Origin: Acidobacteriota bacterium
GTDB lineage: Bacteria; Acidobacteriota; Polarisedimenticolia; Polarisedimenticolales; Polarisedimenticolaceae
Assembly: GCA_011773795.1 (NCBI GenBank)
Contig: WVWW01000022.1
Coordinates: forward strand, 2,901-20,619
DNA length: 17,719 bases
Direction: 5' to 3'
How positions within the stretch are numbered: position 1 is the stretch's first letter; every line of letters begins with the position of its first letter. Positions 7,592 through 15,077 of the stretch are shown here, piece after piece. The notes below the pieces were generated by a model. The model worked only from the letters and a program-made list of their open reading frames with translations, ran no database searches and was not told where the DNA came from. A program made the position numbers and the translations under genes.

Positions 7592-8418
7592 CACAACACC
7601 AGCAGGAACATCTTGGTGAGGAAGAAGTCGGAGATGATCACGGAGATGGAGGACACCACCACGGTGTTCGTCGTGGCCTTGCCCACGCCGTCGGCGCCGC
7701 CGCGCGTGTTGATGCCGTTGTAGCACGCGATCACGCCGATGAAGAAGGCGAAGAATACGGTCTTCCCGACACCGCTGACGACGTCGGTGATGGTCAACGC
7801 CCCGAGGACATGAGACATGTAATAGGCGCGTGATTGCCCGATCTCGAACAACGCCATCAGCAGGCCGCCGAACAGCGCGATCGTGTCGGCGAGGATCGTC
7901 AGCAAGGGCAAGGTCAGGACCAGCGCCCCGACGCGCGGCACGACCAGCTTGCGCACGGGGTTGGCGGCCAGCGCGCGCAGCGCGTCGACCTGCTCGGTGA
8001 CCGCCATCGAGCCCAGCTCCGCCGTGATCCCGGCACCGACGCGGCCGGCGACCATCAACGCTGCGAGCACGGGCCCGAGCTCGCGCACCACGGACAGCGC
8101 GACGATGTCGCCGACGAACGACTTGCCACCGTACGCGGCCAGCGAGTAGGCGGTCTGGATCGCCAGCACCATTCCGGTGAACAGCAGGGTCACGTTGGTG
8201 ATCGTCAGCGAGCGCACGCCGAGCTGGTAAAGCTGCTCGACCCAAAGATCGATCTCGAACGGTCGCTTGAACGTGTGCCGGAGCGTCAGCCCGGAGAGGC
8301 GGACCATCCCGCCGAGTTGCTGCAGGATGGCGAACAGCCAGCCCGCTCGCCCCATCGACGCGTCGGGGGGAGCTCCGTTCGGGCGGCGCGAGGCGCCGAT
8401 GCGAATGGTGACGACCAT
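7591..8418 (-). CDS. mlaE: MlaE-type phospholipid ABC transporter permease
   Basis: Inner-membrane permease of the Mla lipid transport system. Family motifs include IDLWVEQLYQLGVRSL near the N-terminus, FTGMVLAIQTAYSL, VVRELGPVLAALMVAGRVGAGITAELG and MAVTEQVDALRALAANP, followed by hydrophobic segments ending in DFFLTKMFLLVL. Three in-frame starts compete: 8448, 8418 and 8355. I chose 8418 because codons from there on have the G/C-rich third positions of the gene, while the stretch from 8448 overlaps a promoter-like element. This gives 275 residues. The ATG at 8355 would give 254, closer to the family's usual length, and cannot be excluded. No clear ribosome binding site precedes any of the three. 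Confidence 0.92.
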   Translation of the reverse strand: MVVTIRIGASRRPNGAPPDASMGRAGWLFAILQQLGGMVRLSGLTLRHTFKRPFEIDLWVEQLYQLGVRSLTITNVTLLFTGMVLAIQTAYSLAAYGGKSFVGDIVALSVVRELGPVLAALMVAGRVGAGITAELGSMAVTEQVDALRALAANPVRKLVVPRVGALVLTLPLLTILADTIALFGGLLMALFEIGQSRAYYMSHVLGALTITDVVSGVGKTVFFAFFIGVIACYNGINTRGGADGVGKATTNTVVVSSISVIISDFFLTKMFLLVL

Positions 8419-8429
8419 GACTCGAAAAG

Positions 8430-8459
8430 AGCATAGGGGCCGCGGCATTCGACGGTCAA
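8430..8459 (-). promoter_or_regulatory. Putative sigma-70 type promoter for mlaEFD
   Basis: On the minus strand TTGACC (8454-8459) is followed after 18 bases by TATGCT (8430-8435). These match the -35 consensus at five of six positions and the -10 at four of six. The predicted start site falls near 8423, only a few bases before the ATG at 8418, so the transcript would have a very short leader, or be nearly leaderless, if that start is used. It lies in the 68-base gap after the small membrane-protein gene, where a promoter is expected. Confidence 0.45.
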
Positions 8460-8486
8460 GGCGTTGAAAATTCTCCTACTTGCGGG

Positions 8487-8882
8487 TCACGAACGCGCAC
8501 GGAGCCACAGGACGGCATGGAGGATCGAAAAGAACAAGTCGGCCAGTGCCAGGCCCAGGAAGGTGGCCGACCCGCCGCCGAACCAGACCGTGCCCAGGTA
8601 AACGAACCCGGCGAAACGCCCCAGCACGGCGACGATCACGATCCCGCGGTAGCGCCGCGGATCGGCGGCGGCCAGCAGGTACATCGCCGCGAGCATGAGC
8701 AGGAAGACCCCGTTGAAGCGCAGGTAGACGAGATCGTCGGGCAGTTCGAGACGAAGCAGACCCGCGGAGGGTGCGGGGAAGAACAGGATCGCCACGGCGA
8801 ACAGCGCATCGTAGACCGCGGCAAGCAGCATCGAATATCCGACGTGGCGCCAGCGTGGGTCGATCCTCTCCCCGTGCTCCAA
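8487..8882 (-). CDS. Small four-helix integral membrane protein of unknown function
   Basis: Predicted 131-residue inner-membrane protein with four hydrophobic segments at about 17-35, 53-72, 80-98 and 106-126. Short charged links join them, including DPRRYRG between helices two and three. I do not recognise the family; it has the look of small DUF4345- or DoxX-like membrane proteins, but no motif settles this. The frame is open to 9029, yet the upstream part is antisense to plsC and unlikely to be coding. The best start is a TTG at 8882 with a strong GGAGGG five bases upstream and a consensus TATAAT just beyond it. It diverges from plsC and precedes the mla genes, with a separate promoter lying between it and mlaE. 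Confidence 0.68.
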   Translation of the reverse strand: MEHGERIDPRWRHVGYSMLLAAVYDALFAVAILFFPAPSAGLLRLELPDDLVYLRFNGVFLLMLAAMYLLAAADPRRYRGIVIVAVLGRFAGFVYLGTVWFGGGSATFLGLALADLFFSILHAVLWLRARS

Positions 8883-8955
8883 AGCATCCCTCCGCCGACG
8901 ATTATAGTGCGCCGCGACTGTAGTAATCTGGCCGTTCGCCTGGCGGGGACCTTGG
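8883..8955. promoter_or_regulatory. Divergent intergenic region between the small membrane protein gene and plsC
   Basis: A 73-base region from which two genes diverge. On the minus strand there is a consensus -10 box TATAAT (8901-8906) close to the GGAGGG ribosome binding site (8888-8893); no good -35 is visible at 16-18 bases, so it may be activator-dependent. On the plus strand only weak -10-like sequences (TATAGT at 8903, TAGTAA at 8921) and a GGGG before the plsC ATG are visible. Confidence 0.35.
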
Positions 8956-9660
8956 ATGACGTTACGTGGCCTGTGGACCGGATTCGTCATGGCGGTGACG
9001 ACCGTGGTCTGCGCGTCGATCGCCGCCATCTGGACGAACCTCCGTCCGGGAAGCGACGTGGCGATGGTCGTCGGCCGCGTCTGGGGCCGGCTGAACTACC
9101 GTGCCGCCGGGGCACGTTTGACTTACGAGAGTCTCGACACCGCTCGTGCGCACACCCCGTGCATCTACATCTCGAATCATCAGTCCAACGTCGACATCTG
9201 GGCGCTCATCGCGGTACTGCCGAAGCAAACCCGGTTCGTCGCCAAGCAGTCGTTGTTCAAGATCCCGCTGCTCGGCTGGGCCTTGCGCGTCTCCGATTTC
9301 ATCCCGATCGATCGGGCCAATCGTTCGAAGGCGATCCGCAGCCTCGACGATGCCGCGGCCAAGATCCGCGGCGGCCGCCCCGTGGTGTTGTTCGCCGAGG
9401 GCACGAGGTCCGCGGGCGACACGCCGGCGCCGTTCAAGAAGGGTCCGTTCCACCTGGCACTGGCCGCGGGGGTCCCGATCGTCCCGGTGGCGATCTCGGG
9501 CTCCGGGGCGGTGATGCCCCCACGAGGCCTGAAGGTTCGACCGGGGCCGGTGACGGTCCGTTTCTGCGATCCGATCGATGTCGAGCCGTACCGCCCCAAG
9601 GACGTTCAGGGGCTCCTCGACGCCGTCCATGCCGTGATCTCCCGGGCGCTCGCGCAATGA
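8956..9660 (+). CDS. plsC: 1-acyl-sn-glycerol-3-phosphate acyltransferase (PlsC family)
   Basis: Membrane-bound acyltransferase expected to convert lysophosphatidate to phosphatidate, the common precursor of membrane phospholipids. The 234-residue protein has a hydrophobic N-terminal segment (about 9-27), the catalytic NHxxxxD motif as NHQSNVD (74-80), FIPIDR (115-120), the FAEGTRS block (146-152) and VPIVPVAI (173-180), in the order of the PlsC/LPLAT domain. The ATG at 8956 is preceded only by a modest GGGG. Its final ATGA overlaps the start of the tRNA nucleotidyltransferase gene, so the two are probably one transcript. Acyl-acceptor specificity is not certain, since the family also includes lipid-A and other acyltransferases. 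Confidence 0.9.
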   Translation: MTLRGLWTGFVMAVTTVVCASIAAIWTNLRPGSDVAMVVGRVWGRLNYRAAGARLTYESLDTARAHTPCIYISNHQSNVDIWALIAVLPKQTRFVAKQSLFKIPLLGWALRVSDFIPIDRANRSKAIRSLDDAAAKIRGGRPVVLFAEGTRSAGDTPAPFKKGPFHLALAAGVPIVPVAISGSGAVMPPRGLKVRPGPVTVRFCDPIDVEPYRPKDVQGLLDAVHAVISRALAQ

Positions 9661-11042
9661 CCCGGGCCAGGCTCATGGCGACCTTGGCGCGTCGCGTCGC
9701 GCGCGACCCCTTGCTGCGCCTCATGCGAGACGCCGTTCGCGCGAGCGGCGCGGGCGCTTTCCTCGTCGGGGGTCCGGTCCGCGACGCCGCGCTCGGCCGG
9801 CCGTGCCGGGACGCGGATTTCACCGTCGTCCGCCGGATGACTCCGCTGCTGACCGAGATCGGGCAGCGCCTCGGGACCCGCGGGTTCCGCTTTCGCAAAC
9901 GTGGCGTGACCACCTGGCGGTTCGCCGCGGCCACGGGCGAGGTCGACCTCGTCGACGCCGTTCGACGTGGCCTCGAGGGCGACCTCCGGCGCCGCGAGCT
10001 GACGATCAACGCGCTGGCCTACGACCTCGGATCGGGAAGGCTTGCCGACCCGCTGGGGGGCCTGCGCGATCTCCGCGCCCGGCGGCTGCGCGCACCGCGT
10101 GCCGACGCGTTCCGCGACGACCCGGCCCGTTGCCTGCGCGCGGCGCGGTTCCTCGCCGAGCTTCCGGGCTTCCGCGTCGAGCGCGAGACCCGGCGCCTGC
10201 TCATGGCCGCGTCGGCGCGGGCGCGTCGCGTCGCGGCCGAGCGCGTGCGCGTCGAGCTGGACAAGCTGCTGGCGGGGGCTCGGCCCCACGATGGCCTGAC
10301 CGCGTTGCACGATTGGGGCCTGCTGGAGCCGCTGCTTCCGGAGCTGCTCCCGACGCTGGGCTGCGCCGCCGGCCACGGCAGGCCGGACGTCTGGCGTCAC
10401 ACACTCCGGGCCATCGAGCTGAGCGCCACACGCCCACGTCTGCCATCGCACAACGTGGTGCGTGGACGGGACGAGCTGGCGCTGCTGCGCTGGACGCTGC
10501 TGTTGCACGACATCGCCAAACCGGCCACGTATGCGGTCGAGCCCTCGGGCAAGCCCACGTTCCACGGGCACGAAGTGCTCGGCGCGAAGATGGCGAACCG
10601 GTTGCTCGAGCGTTTGCGTTTCGACACGCGTGCCCGCCGTCGGATCACGACGCTGATCCGCCTTCATTTACGACCCGGCCACCTCGCGGATGCCGGTGCG
10701 CCGGCTCGCGGGATGCGTCGCCTTGCCCGCGACGCAGGCGAGGACCTGCCTCTGCTCTGCCTGCACGCCGCGTGTGACGCCTGCGGCTCGGGCGCGACCC
10801 GTGGTACCGCCCGCTGGCGCCGCCTGAGCCGCGTCCTGCGTCGCCTGCCCGAGGTTCAGGCCCGGCTGCGCAAGCTTCCGACCGCTCCCCTGCTGACGGG
10901 CACGGACGTCATGCGGGTGACGGGCCTCGGGCCGGGCCCGCGTATCGGCCGGCTCCTGAACGAGCTCGCGGACGCCCGCGACGACGGCCTGATCTCGACC
11001 CGGCGCCAGGCGTTGGCCTATCTCGAGAAAAAGACCCGCTAA
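9657..11042 (+). CDS. cca: CCA tRNA nucleotidyltransferase / poly(A) polymerase family protein with HD domain
   Basis: Template-independent nucleotidyltransferase acting on RNA 3' ends, most likely tRNA CCA addition or repair. The 461-residue protein has the class II head with GGPVRD (38-43) and the metal-binding DAD (52-54). RRRELTINAL (111-120) and DDPARCLRAARF (154-165) follow. Further on is an HD-type domain, with His248, the HD pair 284-285 in LLLHDIAKP, and His303/305. The C-terminal LTGTDVMRVTGLGPGPRIG is the segment often seen after the HD domain in this family. The frame is open back to 8517 through plsC, but the real start is the ATG at 9657, overlapping the plsC stop as ATGA. Its TAA overlaps the flippase TAG from the opposite strand. 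CCA-adding, A-adding and poly(A) polymerase variants cannot be told apart here. Confidence 0.9.
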   Translation: MTRARLMATLARRVARDPLLRLMRDAVRASGAGAFLVGGPVRDAALGRPCRDADFTVVRRMTPLLTEIGQRLGTRGFRFRKRGVTTWRFAAATGEVDLVDAVRRGLEGDLRRRELTINALAYDLGSGRLADPLGGLRDLRARRLRAPRADAFRDDPARCLRAARFLAELPGFRVERETRRLLMAASARARRVAAERVRVELDKLLAGARPHDGLTALHDWGLLEPLLPELLPTLGCAAGHGRPDVWRHTLRAIELSATRPRLPSHNVVRGRDELALLRWTLLLHDIAKPATYAVEPSGKPTFHGHEVLGAKMANRLLERLRFDTRARRRITTLIRLHLRPGHLADAGAPARGMRRLARDAGEDLPLLCLHAACDACGSGATRGTARWRRLSRVLRRLPEVQARLRKLPTAPLLTGTDVMRVTGLGPGPRIGRLLNELADARDDGLISTRRQALAYLEKKTR

Positions 11043-12397
11043 CGAAACAGCTGCCGGATCTGCTCCAGGCTCGGCATCGAGGGGTGGGTCCACATGCCGG
11101 TGTACTTCCGGGTTGCCAGCCATTGCGAGAGGAAGATCAGCGTGCTTCCCGTGCTCACGACGACGGCGACGCCGGTTGCGCCCCAGCGCTGGACGGCGAA
11201 GTAGCAGGTAACGATCGACAATCCGCTACCCACGACGGCGATGCGCATCAGGATGTGCTGGTGCCCGGTCATCGCCATGGTGACGCCCGATGAGCCGGTC
11301 AGCACGTTGGCGACCTTGGCGATCGACAGGATCGAGAGGATCGTCGCCCCGGCGGCGTACGAGTCGGGGTAGAAGGTGCCGAGGATCGGGCCGCCGAAGA
11401 AGATGAAGGCGGCGAGGACGACGATCGCGGGGATGCCGGCGAGCGCCGCGGTCTGGCGCAGGATGCGCTCGAGGCGGCGCCTCTCGCCGCGGGCGTAGAG
11501 CTCGGCGATGTACGGCGGCACGAGCAGGTTGATCAGGATCAACGGCTGCGATACCAGCAGCACGAGCCGGGCCGCGGCACCGTAGATCCCGACCTCGGAC
11601 TTGGTCAGGAACGCGCCGAGGATCCAGCGGTCGGCGTGCGCGAGCATGTTGTTGACCATCACGATGGTCCACAGCGGCGCGGCCGTATCGAACAACTCTC
11701 GTGCCGTCATCGAGCCGCGTTCGACCGGCAACTCCCTGACGTGCAGCCGGTACAGGACCAACAGTCCGATGCCGAGGCTGACGGCAGCGGCGACGACGAT
11801 CACCTGGAGCACCACGACGATCGTCGTGTGCCCGCGGAAAAAGAAGATCGCCGCGAGCAAGCTCACGTTCAGCACCCCGGTCACGGCCCCGCCGAACAGC
11901 GCGGCAAACCGCAGGTCCTTGAACCCGCGGAAGCTCTCGGAGGTGATGACCTGGAAGCTGATCAGCACGGCCCACACGGCCAGCGCGCCGATCGAGGCGG
12001 CGAGCTCGGGCGCGTCCCAGAGGCGCTTCACCAGCAGCGCCCCCGGCCCCGCGATCATCAGGACGAACACGACCCCAGCACCGACCACGGCACAGCGGTA
12101 GACGAGGCGCAGCGTCTCGCGTGCCCTTCCCGGCCGTGCGAGCCCCAGCGATTCGGCAATGAACCTCACGGCGGTCTGATGCAGGCCGAGTTGCGCGGTC
12201 ACCGCGGCGACCGAGACCAGCGAGAACGCGATGACGTAGGTACCGTAGCCGTCGCCGTCCAGCATGCGCGTGAGCAGCGCTTCGTTGGCCAGCGTGCAGA
12301 GCACGGTAAGGGTCTTGCCGAAGAGAACCCACGCACCGCCGCCGAGCATGCGGCGTTTGAGGGAAGGCGCGGGTCGGGGCTCGCTCGCTTCGGTCAT
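11039..12397 (-). CDS. Oligosaccharide flippase / polysaccharide biosynthesis membrane protein (Wzx-like)
   Basis: A 452-residue polytopic protein of the MOP superfamily with roughly 12-14 hydrophobic segments, matching the size and layout of Wzx/RfbX O-antigen and exopolysaccharide flippases. Typical parts are the N-terminal GGGAWVLFGKTLTVLCTLAN, ADRWILGAFLTKSEVGIYGAAARL near the middle, and the late GTFYPDSYAAGATILSILSIAKVANVLTG. Its role would be to move lipid-linked oligosaccharide from the inner to the outer leaflet of the inner membrane. ATG 12397 has AGG six bases upstream and sits 54 bases after cysQ, so it is probably the third gene of the sulfate-activation transcript. Its stop overlaps that of the converging tRNA nucleotidyltransferase gene. 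The substrate cannot be predicted. Confidence 0.9.
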   Translation of the reverse strand: MTEASEPRPAPSLKRRMLGGGAWVLFGKTLTVLCTLANEALLTRMLDGDGYGTYVIAFSLVSVAAVTAQLGLHQTAVRFIAESLGLARPGRARETLRLVYRCAVVGAGVVFVLMIAGPGALLVKRLWDAPELAASIGALAVWAVLISFQVITSESFRGFKDLRFAALFGGAVTGVLNVSLLAAIFFFRGHTTIVVVLQVIVVAAAVSLGIGLLVLYRLHVRELPVERGSMTARELFDTAAPLWTIVMVNNMLAHADRWILGAFLTKSEVGIYGAAARLVLLVSQPLILINLLVPPYIAELYARGERRRLERILRQTAALAGIPAIVVLAAFIFFGGPILGTFYPDSYAAGATILSILSIAKVANVLTGSSGVTMAMTGHQHILMRIAVVGSGLSIVTCYFAVQRWGATGVAVVVSTGSTLIFLSQWLATRKYTGMWTHPSMPSLEQIRQLFR

Positions 12398-12451
12398 GTC
12401 AACCTGCGGCCCCTCGCATCGATCAGATCATGTCGCGGGTCGAGGAAGGCG

Positions 12452-13222
12452 TCAAGCCAGGTATTCGCGTAGCGGCTGCTCCAATCCCGCCGGAGTGGCC
12501 AGCAGGCCGGGCAGCAGTGTGTTTCTCTGGTTGAACTTCAACGCCTCGCCGTCGGGGCGCCATACGGCGCCACCGGCGGCACGAACCAGTGCGGTCCCTC
12601 CGGCAACGTCCCATTCGTTCTTGGGCACCAGGGTCCACGTGGCATCGGCCAGTCCGGCGGCGACCAGCCCCATCTTGCAGGCAACCGAACCCATCGGCTC
12701 GACGGCGAAGGGGGCGCCGCCGAAGCGTTCCCACTGGCCCCGTTTGACCTCGGATCGACTCGCCAAGACCCTGACGCCGTCCAGCCGGTCGAGCTGGCGC
12801 ACCGTGGCCGGCTCACCGTTGACGGTCACTCCGGTCTCGAGCGAGCCCAGGATCGTCAACTCGCGCGTCGGGATCAGGATGCCGCCCGCAACGGGTTGCG
12901 CGCCCTCGACCAGCCCGACCGAGACACACCACTCGGGGATGCCCTGAACGAACTCCTTGGTGCCGTCGAGCGGATCGACGATCCACGTGCGTGCGCACCC
13001 CAGCCGTGCCGGATCGTCGACGGTCTCCTCGCTCAGCCAGCCTTCACCGGGTTGCGGCAGCGTGCAGCGCAGTGCTGCGTCCACCGCCTCGTCGGCTTCG
13101 GTGACGGGGTCGCCCTCGGATTTCAGACGGTGCTCGATCTCACCGGGCGAGAATCGCTGCAGGACGTCGGCGGCGCGGCGCAACGCCTCGCCGATCCGCG
13201 CCAGATCGTCGGTGCGGCTCAA
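12452..13222 (-). CDS. cysQ: 3'(2'),5'-bisphosphate nucleotidase (CysQ), inositol-monophosphatase family
   Basis: Predicted to hydrolyse PAP, the by-product of PAPS-dependent reactions, to AMP, and possibly to act on PAPS. The 256-residue protein shows the metal-binding signatures of the FIG superfamily: DPVTEAD (38-44), Glu65-Glu66, DPLDGTKEF (83-91) and Trp204-Asp205 in KNEWDVAGG. TKEF after DPLDG points to CysQ rather than SuhB. The frame is open back to 15019, but that part lies under the sulfate activation gene in another frame. The N-terminal region has no ATG; the best start is a TTG at 13222 whose last bases form the TGA of the upstream gene (TTGA), placing MSRTDDLARIGEAL at the N-terminus. 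It follows the PAPS-making gene directly, as expected for a make-and-recycle pair. Confidence 0.9.
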   Translation of the reverse strand: MSRTDDLARIGEALRRAADVLQRFSPGEIEHRLKSEGDPVTEADEAVDAALRCTLPQPGEGWLSEETVDDPARLGCARTWIVDPLDGTKEFVQGIPEWCVSVGLVEGAQPVAGGILIPTRELTILGSLETGVTVNGEPATVRQLDRLDGVRVLASRSEVKRGQWERFGGAPFAVEPMGSVACKMGLVAAGLADATWTLVPKNEWDVAGGTALVRAAGGAVWRPDGEALKFNQRNTLLPGLLATPAGLEQPLREYLA

Positions 13223-14946
13223 GCGTCGGTCTCGACGCCGACGTAGCCCTCGCGCTCGAGGTGCAGGAGGACCTCCTGGGCCGACTGCTCGGGCGTCAGC
13301 TCGGTCGTGTCCAACACGATCTCGGCGTCCTCCGGCTCCTCGTAGGGGTCCGAGATCCCCGTGAACTCCTTGATGATCCCGGCGCGGGCCTTGGCGTAAA
13401 GCCCCTTTCGATCTCGTTCCTCGCAGACGCTGACCGGCGCGTCGACGTGGACCAGGAAGAATCCGCCCAGCGGCTCGATCGCCTCGCGCACCTGGCGTCG
13501 AACGGCGTCGTAGGGCGCGATCGGGGCGCACACGGCGATGCCGCCGTTCTTCGTGATCTCGGACGCGACGTAGCCGATGCGCTGGATGTTGATGTTGCGA
13601 TGCTCCTTCGAGAAGCCGAGCTCGGACGAGAGGTTCTTGCGGACGATGTCGCCGTCGAGCAGGGTCACCGGGCGGCCGCCCATCTCGAGGAACTTGACCA
13701 GCAGGGCGTTGGCGATGGTCGACTTGCCCGCGCCGGACAGCCCCGTGAAGAACACCGTGAACCCCTGCCGCACGCGCGGCGGGTGGCGCTGCTGCAGCGC
13801 CGCGGCCACGTCCGGGAAGGTGAACCACTCGGGGATCTCGCGCCCCTCGGCCAGCCGCTTGCGCAGCTCGGTCCCGGAGATGCTCAGCACGCGAGCGTCT
13901 TCCTGGACCTCGTCGATCGGCACGTACTCGTCCTGATCCTCGACGTACACGAGCATGCGGAAGGGCACCATCGCGACGCCGAGCTCCTGCTCGTGCTCGC
14001 GCATCAGCTCCTGGGCGTCGTACGGACCGTAGAACGGCTCGCCGGCGGAATCGACGCCCGGCCCGGCATGGTCGCGACCGACGATGAAGTGGGTGCAGCC
14101 GTAGTTCTTGCGGATGATCGCGTGCCACACGGCCTCGCGCGGTCCGCCCATGCGCATCGCCAGCGGCAGCAGCGACAGCATCATCGTGTTGAGCGGGTAA
14201 CGCGAGCGGATCGCCTCGTAGCAGTGCACGCGCGTGTAGTGATCGAGATCGCCCGGCTTGGTCATCCCCACGACGGGATGGATCAGCAGGTTGCCCTCGA
14301 CCTCCTTGGCGGCGCGCAACGTCAGCTCGTGATGCGCGCGGTGCATCGGGTTGCGCGTCTGGAAGGCGACGACCTTGAGCCAGCCGAGCCGCTCGAACTC
14401 GGCGCGGACCTCGGCGGGCGTGTGGCGGCGATTGCGGAAGTCGTAGTGCAGCGGGAGTTGAATCCCGTCGATCTTGCCACCGAGATAAACCGGGTGGGAG
14501 CGCTCGAGGAGATGGCTCACGGCCGGGTGTTTCCTGTCCGTCGTTCCGTAGACGCGTTGCGCCTCGGACTCGAGATCCGGCTTCCAGATCTCCTCGACGT
14601 GGAGCACGGCGAGCATCAGCCCCTCGGGGTCGCGCAGCGCGACCCGCTGGCCGCGCTCGAGGGCGTCGGCCAGCTCTTCGCTGACGTCGAGGGTGATCGG
14701 GATCGGCCACAGGCTCCCGTCGGCGAGACGCATCCCGTCGCACACGGCCTCGTAGTCTTCGCGACAGAGGAACCCGGTCAACGGCGAAAACCCGCCGTTC
14801 ATCAGGAGCTCCAGATCGCACAACTGCCGCGCCGTGAGATCCCACGACGGCCAGTCCTGCGATTCGGATTTGAGTTCGGCGGCGCGCTGCTCGTCGACGA
14901 TCAGGTCGACGAGCTCGCCGCCATGGGGCTGGATCAGATCGGACAC
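13219..14946 (-). CDS. Bifunctional sulfate adenylyltransferase / adenylylsulfate kinase
   Basis: Makes PAPS from sulfate in two steps: ATP sulfurylase gives APS, then APS kinase phosphorylates it. The 575-residue fusion has an N-terminal PUA-like part starting SDLIQPHGGELV and the sulfurylase motifs QTRNPMHRAH (196-205), GRDHAGPG (290-297) and SISGTELRKRL (355-365). The C-terminal kinase follows, with P-loop GLSGAGKST (402-410), DGD (431-433) and GFSKEHRNINIQRIGYVA. Both active sites look intact, unlike the fungal enzyme whose kinase part is regulatory. The frame is open to 15003, but the GTG at 14946 is the better start: GGAGG lies six bases upstream and homology starts there. It heads a unit with cysQ and a flippase, behind a strong promoter. 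No PAPS reductase or sulfite reductase is nearby. Confidence 0.95.
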   Translation of the reverse strand: MSDLIQPHGGELVDLIVDEQRAAELKSESQDWPSWDLTARQLCDLELLMNGGFSPLTGFLCREDYEAVCDGMRLADGSLWPIPITLDVSEELADALERGQRVALRDPEGLMLAVLHVEEIWKPDLESEAQRVYGTTDRKHPAVSHLLERSHPVYLGGKIDGIQLPLHYDFRNRRHTPAEVRAEFERLGWLKVVAFQTRNPMHRAHHELTLRAAKEVEGNLLIHPVVGMTKPGDLDHYTRVHCYEAIRSRYPLNTMMLSLLPLAMRMGGPREAVWHAIIRKNYGCTHFIVGRDHAGPGVDSAGEPFYGPYDAQELMREHEQELGVAMVPFRMLVYVEDQDEYVPIDEVQEDARVLSISGTELRKRLAEGREIPEWFTFPDVAAALQQRHPPRVRQGFTVFFTGLSGAGKSTIANALLVKFLEMGGRPVTLLDGDIVRKNLSSELGFSKEHRNINIQRIGYVASEITKNGGIAVCAPIAPYDAVRRQVREAIEPLGGFFLVHVDAPVSVCEERDRKGLYAKARAGIIKEFTGISDPYEEPEDAEIVLDTTELTPEQSAQEVLLHLEREGYVGVETDA

Positions 14947-15073
14947 GAAGTACCTCCGCCAACGGGCCTCGAGTCGGGGCCGTTCCGGTAGCGCTGGGTG
15001 CAAGAGAGATACGGCCCACGGGCCGGATTCGCCAGAACGAACGCGGGCAATCTAGCTTTCGTTCAAACGACTG
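14947..15073 (-). other. Structured leader of the sulfate-activation gene
   Basis: The longest non-coding stretch in the window. From the predicted start site near 15042 the minus-strand leader is about 95 bases. It holds a GC-rich inverted repeat CGGCCC-AC-GGGCCG (15012-15025). A second hairpin (14961-14984), with arms AACGG/CCGTT extended by CC/GG across one bulged base, ends just before the GGAGG ribosome binding site (14953-14957). I do not recognise a known riboswitch class. Confidence 0.4.
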
Positions 15074-15077
15074 TCAA
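15049..15077 (-). promoter_or_regulatory. Strong sigma-70 type promoter for the sulfate-activation operon
   Basis: On the minus strand a perfect TTGACA (15072-15077) is followed after exactly 17 bases by TAGATT (15049-15054), four of six to the -10 consensus. The TGA inside the -35 box is the stop codon of the upstream fcl-like gene, so the promoter begins inside that gene's last codons. The start site should lie near 15042. This allows the PAPS unit to be expressed apart from the fucose genes. Confidence 0.6.

Noticed and set aside
7592..8434. An N-terminal extension of MlaF across mlaE
   Set aside because: It is the mlaE gene read out of frame; the ATPase domain starts at the ATG at 7591.
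8517..9656. An N-terminal extension of the tRNA nucleotidyltransferase through plsC
   Set aside because: The region is coded in another frame by plsC and by the small membrane protein gene; family homology begins after the ATG at 9657.
12398..12451. Possible promoter or terminator between cysQ and the flippase gene
   Set aside because: The 54 bases show no good -35/-10 pair and no terminator-type hairpin; read-through is the simpler view.
13261..14991. A 576-codon open frame on the plus strand opposite the sulfate-activation gene
   Set aside because: It is antisense to a gene with clear motifs over its whole length, has no recognisable domain, and such frames are common in GC-rich DNA.
13223..15019. 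A long open frame running into cysQ, suggesting a fusion protein
   Set aside because: The upstream part reads the sulfate-activation gene out of frame and is low-complexity; CysQ homology starts at the TTG at 13222.
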